Shown: positions 61,201 to 64,000 of the stretch, piece by piece
Layout: each line of letters opens with the position of its first letter
How positions within the stretch are numbered: the first letter of the stretch is position 1
Source: an uncultured Algibacter sp.
GTDB lineage: Bacteria > Bacteroidota > Bacteroidia > Flavobacteriales > Flavobacteriaceae
Assembly: GCF_947495925.1 (NCBI RefSeq)
Contig: NZ_CANMAU010000005.1
Span: 248,001-312,000, forward strand
DNA length: 64,000 nt
Direction: 5' to 3'
Notes under the pieces: generated by a model
The model's input: the letters and a program-made list of their open reading frames with translations, nothing else
Database searches by the model: none
Told to the model about the DNA's origin: nothing
Made by a program: the position numbers and the translations under genes

Positions 61201-62202
61201 TTACCTCTTAATAGCACCAGAAGTATCGCCTTCCATTAAACTTTGTACATTGTCTAAAGAAACGGTATTTACATCTCCAGGAACAGTATGCTTTAACGCA
61301 CAAGCAGCAGAAGCAAATTCTAAAGCTTGCTTATCTTCATAATGCAATAATCCATATATTAAGCCTGCTGCAAAAGCATCACCTGTTCCAACACGGTCTA
61401 TTATGTGAGTAATGTTTAGCATATCTGTTTTAATATATTTTTCTCCATTCCACAACTTACCTTGAATTTGGTGATGTGATGCACTCATAATTCTTCTGGT
61501 TTTTTTGACTACTTTATTGATATCAGGAAAATGATTTATCAATTGTTTCGCTAAATCTTGAAAATTATCCTTAGGTCCACCCAGACCAAACATATCCTTG
61601 ATACCTCGGCTACTGGTGATTACCACATCAGAATTTTTCACCATATCAGGAATCACCTGTTGCATGGTTTTACCATACTTCCACATATTATCTCTTGAGT
61701 TAATATCTCCTGATACGGTTACACCTAATTTGTTTGCTGTTTTAATGGCTTCGAGGCAACACTGAGCTGCACCTTCCGAAATGGCGGGTGTAATACCAGT
61801 CCAATGAAACCAATCTGCATCTTTAAGGACCTCTTCCCAATTTACCATAGAAGGCTTAATTAAAGAAAAGGCTGAACCTTCTCTTTCATAAATAACCTCG
61901 CTTGGTCTGTGAACAGCTCCTTTTTCTAGGAAATACTTACCCATCATATCGTCTCCATAAATAACATTTTCGGTATTTATCCAATGTCTACGTAAAAATT
62001 GCGTCGCTGCTTTACCAAGAGCATTATCAGGAAAACGGGTAACATGAGTAGCTTTCATTCCTAGATAAGCACAAGAGATACCAACATTGGCCTCACCGCC
62101 TCCATAAACAAGTTCAAACGATGAAGCCTGAGAGAATTTTTCATATCCAGGAGGTGATAAACGCATCATTACCTCTCCAAATGTTACAACTTTTTTAGCC
62201 AT
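61201..62202 (-). CDS. kdgK: KdgK, 2-keto-3-deoxygluconate kinase
   Basis: This 333-residue PfkB-family kinase phosphorylates KDG to KDPG, the last alginate step before the Entner-Doudoroff aldolase. It has GGGEANVGISCAYLG near the N-terminus and the catalytic signature DRVGTGDAFAAGLIYG (about 266-281) with the base Asp. Length and motifs match KDG kinases. It starts 5 bases before the PL6 stop region ends, so the two are tightly linked. KDPG aldolase is absent from the window and must lie elsewhere. Confidence 0.93.
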   Translation of the reverse strand: MAKKVVTFGEVMMRLSPPGYEKFSQASSFELVYGGGEANVGISCAYLGMKATHVTRFPDNALGKAATQFLRRHWINTENVIYGDDMMGKYFLEKGAVHRPSEVIYEREGSAFSLIKPSMVNWEEVLKDADWFHWTGITPAISEGAAQCCLEAIKTANKLGVTVSGDINSRDNMWKYGKTMQQVIPDMVKNSDVVITSSRGIKDMFGLGGPKDNFQDLAKQLINHFPDINKVVKKTRRIMSASHHQIQGKLWNGEKYIKTDMLNITHIIDRVGTGDAFAAGLIYGLLHYEDKQALEFASAACALKHTVPGDVNTVSLDNVQSLMEGDTSGAIKR

Positions 62203-62207
62203 AATTT

Positions 62208-64000
62208 TTAATACATCATTTTTAACTTTAAATTTTGCTCTGTTTTAATTTTCCCAGAGTTGATTAAATTATTCTCTAACTCACTATTGTTTTTCGCGCC
62301 CCATAATATGGCCACAAAGTCAATTGGATTATTTTTAAACGTATTCTTAGTAAGCTTAACATTTATAATACCTCGATGGTTTAACAGAATATGATTTTTT
62401 TCATTTGCACCACAGTTAGTAAAGGTTGAATTAGACACCATAAGGTTGCCTCCAATAGTTGACTCATCATAACCTCCTCTATAATAATCGATAACATTGG
62501 ATTTAACATTTTCGAATTCACAATTAAAAATAGTCAAATACTCGGTATTATAATCCCCTTTATCATTGACCTCTTCTGATAGTTCAAGTCCATTTTCACA
62601 ATTAAAAATTGAAGTATTTTTAAAAGTAATTCGTTCTGAAAAAGACTCCTTATAGACTTTTAGAACATAATTAAAATCACTTATACTAGATCCAGAAACT
62701 TTTAATCCAAAATGATTAGACATATTTTCTTTTAAACTAGCAAATGCATAATTTGTATTGTTTCCTTTTAAAACTAAATCATTAACAATTAATTTTCCTT
62801 TAGGGTTTAGAGCAAATAAAGGCGAATTAGCAGATCCATTGAATAGAATTTGTGCTTTTGCTCCTTCTTTAGATTGAATCGTTAAGGTCTTATCTATTAT
62901 TAATGAATTATCAACGGTATATAGGCCCTCTTTTAAAGCAATAATATCACCAGGACTTGCAGCATCGATTTTTGATTGAAGACTATCTTCTGCGGCTACA
63001 ACATGCACAACAGGTTCATTTTCTTCAGGCTCATTTGAATACCATGCTGTTCCATATTTGGTTTTATCCAATATATTTGGGTCGATAACGTCTATACCAA
63101 TAACAGCTCCAATACTATTGTTATCTAGCCTGGATTTTCCAAATAAATCTTTATTAATGGTATTAAAATCAAAACCAATAAAAGGCTTAACTTCTGTAGG
63201 TATACCAGTTGGAAGACTAATATTATCTGATATCCTTTTCAAACCTAATGAGGCTTCAATTATACCTCCATCAAAATTATTAAACTTCGCATCATTATTA
63301 TACGCAACATTATTTTTAAAAGTCACTCCGTCTGCCTTATCGTTTTCTATAACAACCTGGCTAACACCTGGTTTACTATATATAATATTATTAGCAACGG
63401 TAGTCCTAATAGCCCTAGCTGATCGGATTTCTGATTTCGGTAACACATCAGCTTGAGCAATGTTAGTCCCAACGCCAAACTGCCATGGTGAGCTACAATT
63501 TACATATGTATTATAGGCAACTACAACATCAGTAACCTGATTATACCTATTTTGCGGAGACTTAGGGATTCCATTCATAACCGCTAACGGACTCCTAAAA
63601 CTTTTACCTTTAAGATTAAAAAAATAATTATTTGTAACCCAATGTCCTGTGTTTATAATTCGAATACCTCCATAGTTTTCGTTAATACCATCACCAATAA
63701 AGTAATTGCCATCAATAGTACAATAATTACCGTGCCTAGTAACTAAAGATCCTTCACTTTTATAAAAAACATTGTTTCTAAACTCATTGAAATTAGTTTT
63801 ACTTGAAATTACTTCTACCTCACCGTTGCAAGCTTCAAACAAATTATTAGCAACCATAGTGTAACTTGGTGCCATAGATGTAAAACTGTTTCCTAATTGA
63901 ATCGTTTCTCCGCTTGGTCCTCCTTTCACCGGTCTAGGACCAAAATGATTACTTACAATTTGATGATAATTATTAATACTTTCAATGCCTTCTAAATTTA
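62208..64000 (-). CDS. PL6 alginate lyase, two-domain type, 5' end outside window
   Basis: The frame stays open to the window edge, so the N-terminus is missing. The in-frame GTG at 63929 is not the start, because the upstream codons continue the PL6 sequence (SNHFGPRPVKGGPSGETIQL). PL6 catalytic motifs are EVISSKTNFNEFRNNVF (Lys) and GSLVTRHGNYCTIDGNYFIG (Arg, His). The first beta-helix ends near a YGTAWYSNEPEENEP linker. A second beta-helix follows (EDSLQSKIDAASPGDIIALK onward), as in two-domain PL6 enzymes such as AlyGC. No sorting tail is seen, unlike the other PL6. It precedes kdgK by 5 bases. Confidence 0.9.
   Translation of the reverse strand, partial: NLEGIESINNYHQIVSNHFGPRPVKGGPSGETIQLGNSFTSMAPSYTMVANNLFEACNGEVEVISSKTNFNEFRNNVFYKSEGSLVTRHGNYCTIDGNYFIGDGINENYGGIRIINTGHWVTNNYFFNLKGKSFRSPLAVMNGIPKSPQNRYNQVTDVVVAYNTYVNCSSPWQFGVGTNIAQADVLPKSEIRSARAIRTTVANNIIYSKPGVSQVVIENDKADGVTFKNNVAYNNDAKFNNFDGGIIEASLGLKRISDNISLPTGIPTEVKPFIGFDFNTINKDLFGKSRLDNNSIGAVIGIDVIDPNILDKTKYGTAWYSNEPEENEPVVHVVAAEDSLQSKIDAASPGDIIALKEGLYTVDNSLIIDKTLTIQSKEGAKAQILFNGSANSPLFALNPKGKLIVNDLVLKGNNTNYAFASLKENMSNHFGLKVSGSSISDFNYVLKVYKESFSERITFKNTSIFNCENGLELSEEVNDKGDYNTEYLTIFNCEFENVKSNVIDYYRGGYDESTIGGNLMVSNSTFTNCGANEKNHILLNHRGIINVKLTKNTFKNNPIDFVAILWGAKNNSELENNLINSGKIKTEQNLKLKMMY

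Noticed and set aside
63058-63456. Plus-strand frame of 132 codons opposite PL6
   Set aside because: It overlaps the PL6 coding strand fully and has no family features or promoter.

Overview
The window is AT-rich DNA from a gliding, probably marine flavobacterium (Bacteroidota, Flavobacteriaceae). The evidence is type IX secretion sorting domains, SprB/SprF gliding genes, a SusC/SusD pair, promoters of the TTG-N(19-22)-TAnnTTTG type, and a large alginate-degradation locus. Every confidently called gene except one (the Fur/Zur-type regulator at 37685..38062) lies on the minus strand. I saw no tRNA, rRNA, insertion sequence, integrase or CRISPR array.

Layout, left to right. (1) 1..27149 is a gliding/adhesin cluster. 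Read on the minus strand it runs sprC-like (25704..27149), sprD-like (23267..25702), giant sprB-like adhesin (8954..22864, 4636 aa) and sprF (7935..8954), the order known from Flavobacterium johnsoniae. A second giant SprB-like gene (1..7483) follows and leaves the window before its C-terminus. (2) 27296..29404 holds two secreted proteins of unknown function. (3) 29609..34942 is an ammonifying nitrite reductase operon, nrfH-nrfA-ccsBA, with a Crp/Fnr-type site at activator distance from its promoter. (4) 35342..38062 is a probable zinc-homeostasis island: merC-like, a 117-aa orphan, mogA and a COG0523 GTPase, divergent from a Fur/Zur regulator across a perfect 21-bp palindrome. (5) 38525..64000 is an alginate polysaccharide utilisation locus.

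The alginate locus is close to a complete pathway. Surface steps: two short PL7 lyase lipoproteins, a PKD-domain glycan-binding candidate, SusD, SusC, and a PL6 lyase with a type IX secretion tail. Periplasmic steps: PL17 oligoalginate lyase, two longer PL7 exolyase-like lipoproteins and a second PL6 lyase (cut by the window end). Monomer handling: KdgF (unsaturated uronate to DEH), an MFS sugar-acid transporter, two SDR reductases (DEH to KDG) and KDG kinase; the KDPG aldolase is not in the window. Control: a FadR-type GntR repressor. Its likely operator (TGGTWWACCA) appears singly before its own gene and as 13-bp-spaced tandem arrays before susC, PL17 and PL6. At susC and PL17 the arrays overlap matching promoters.

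The least explained parts are an Nramp-fold transporter that has lost its metal-binding residues next to a gluconate kinase/6-phosphogluconate dehydrogenase fusion, both inside the alginate locus; a possible antisense sRNA/attenuator in the long susC leader; and the merC/mogA/COG0523 operon under the putative Zur box.
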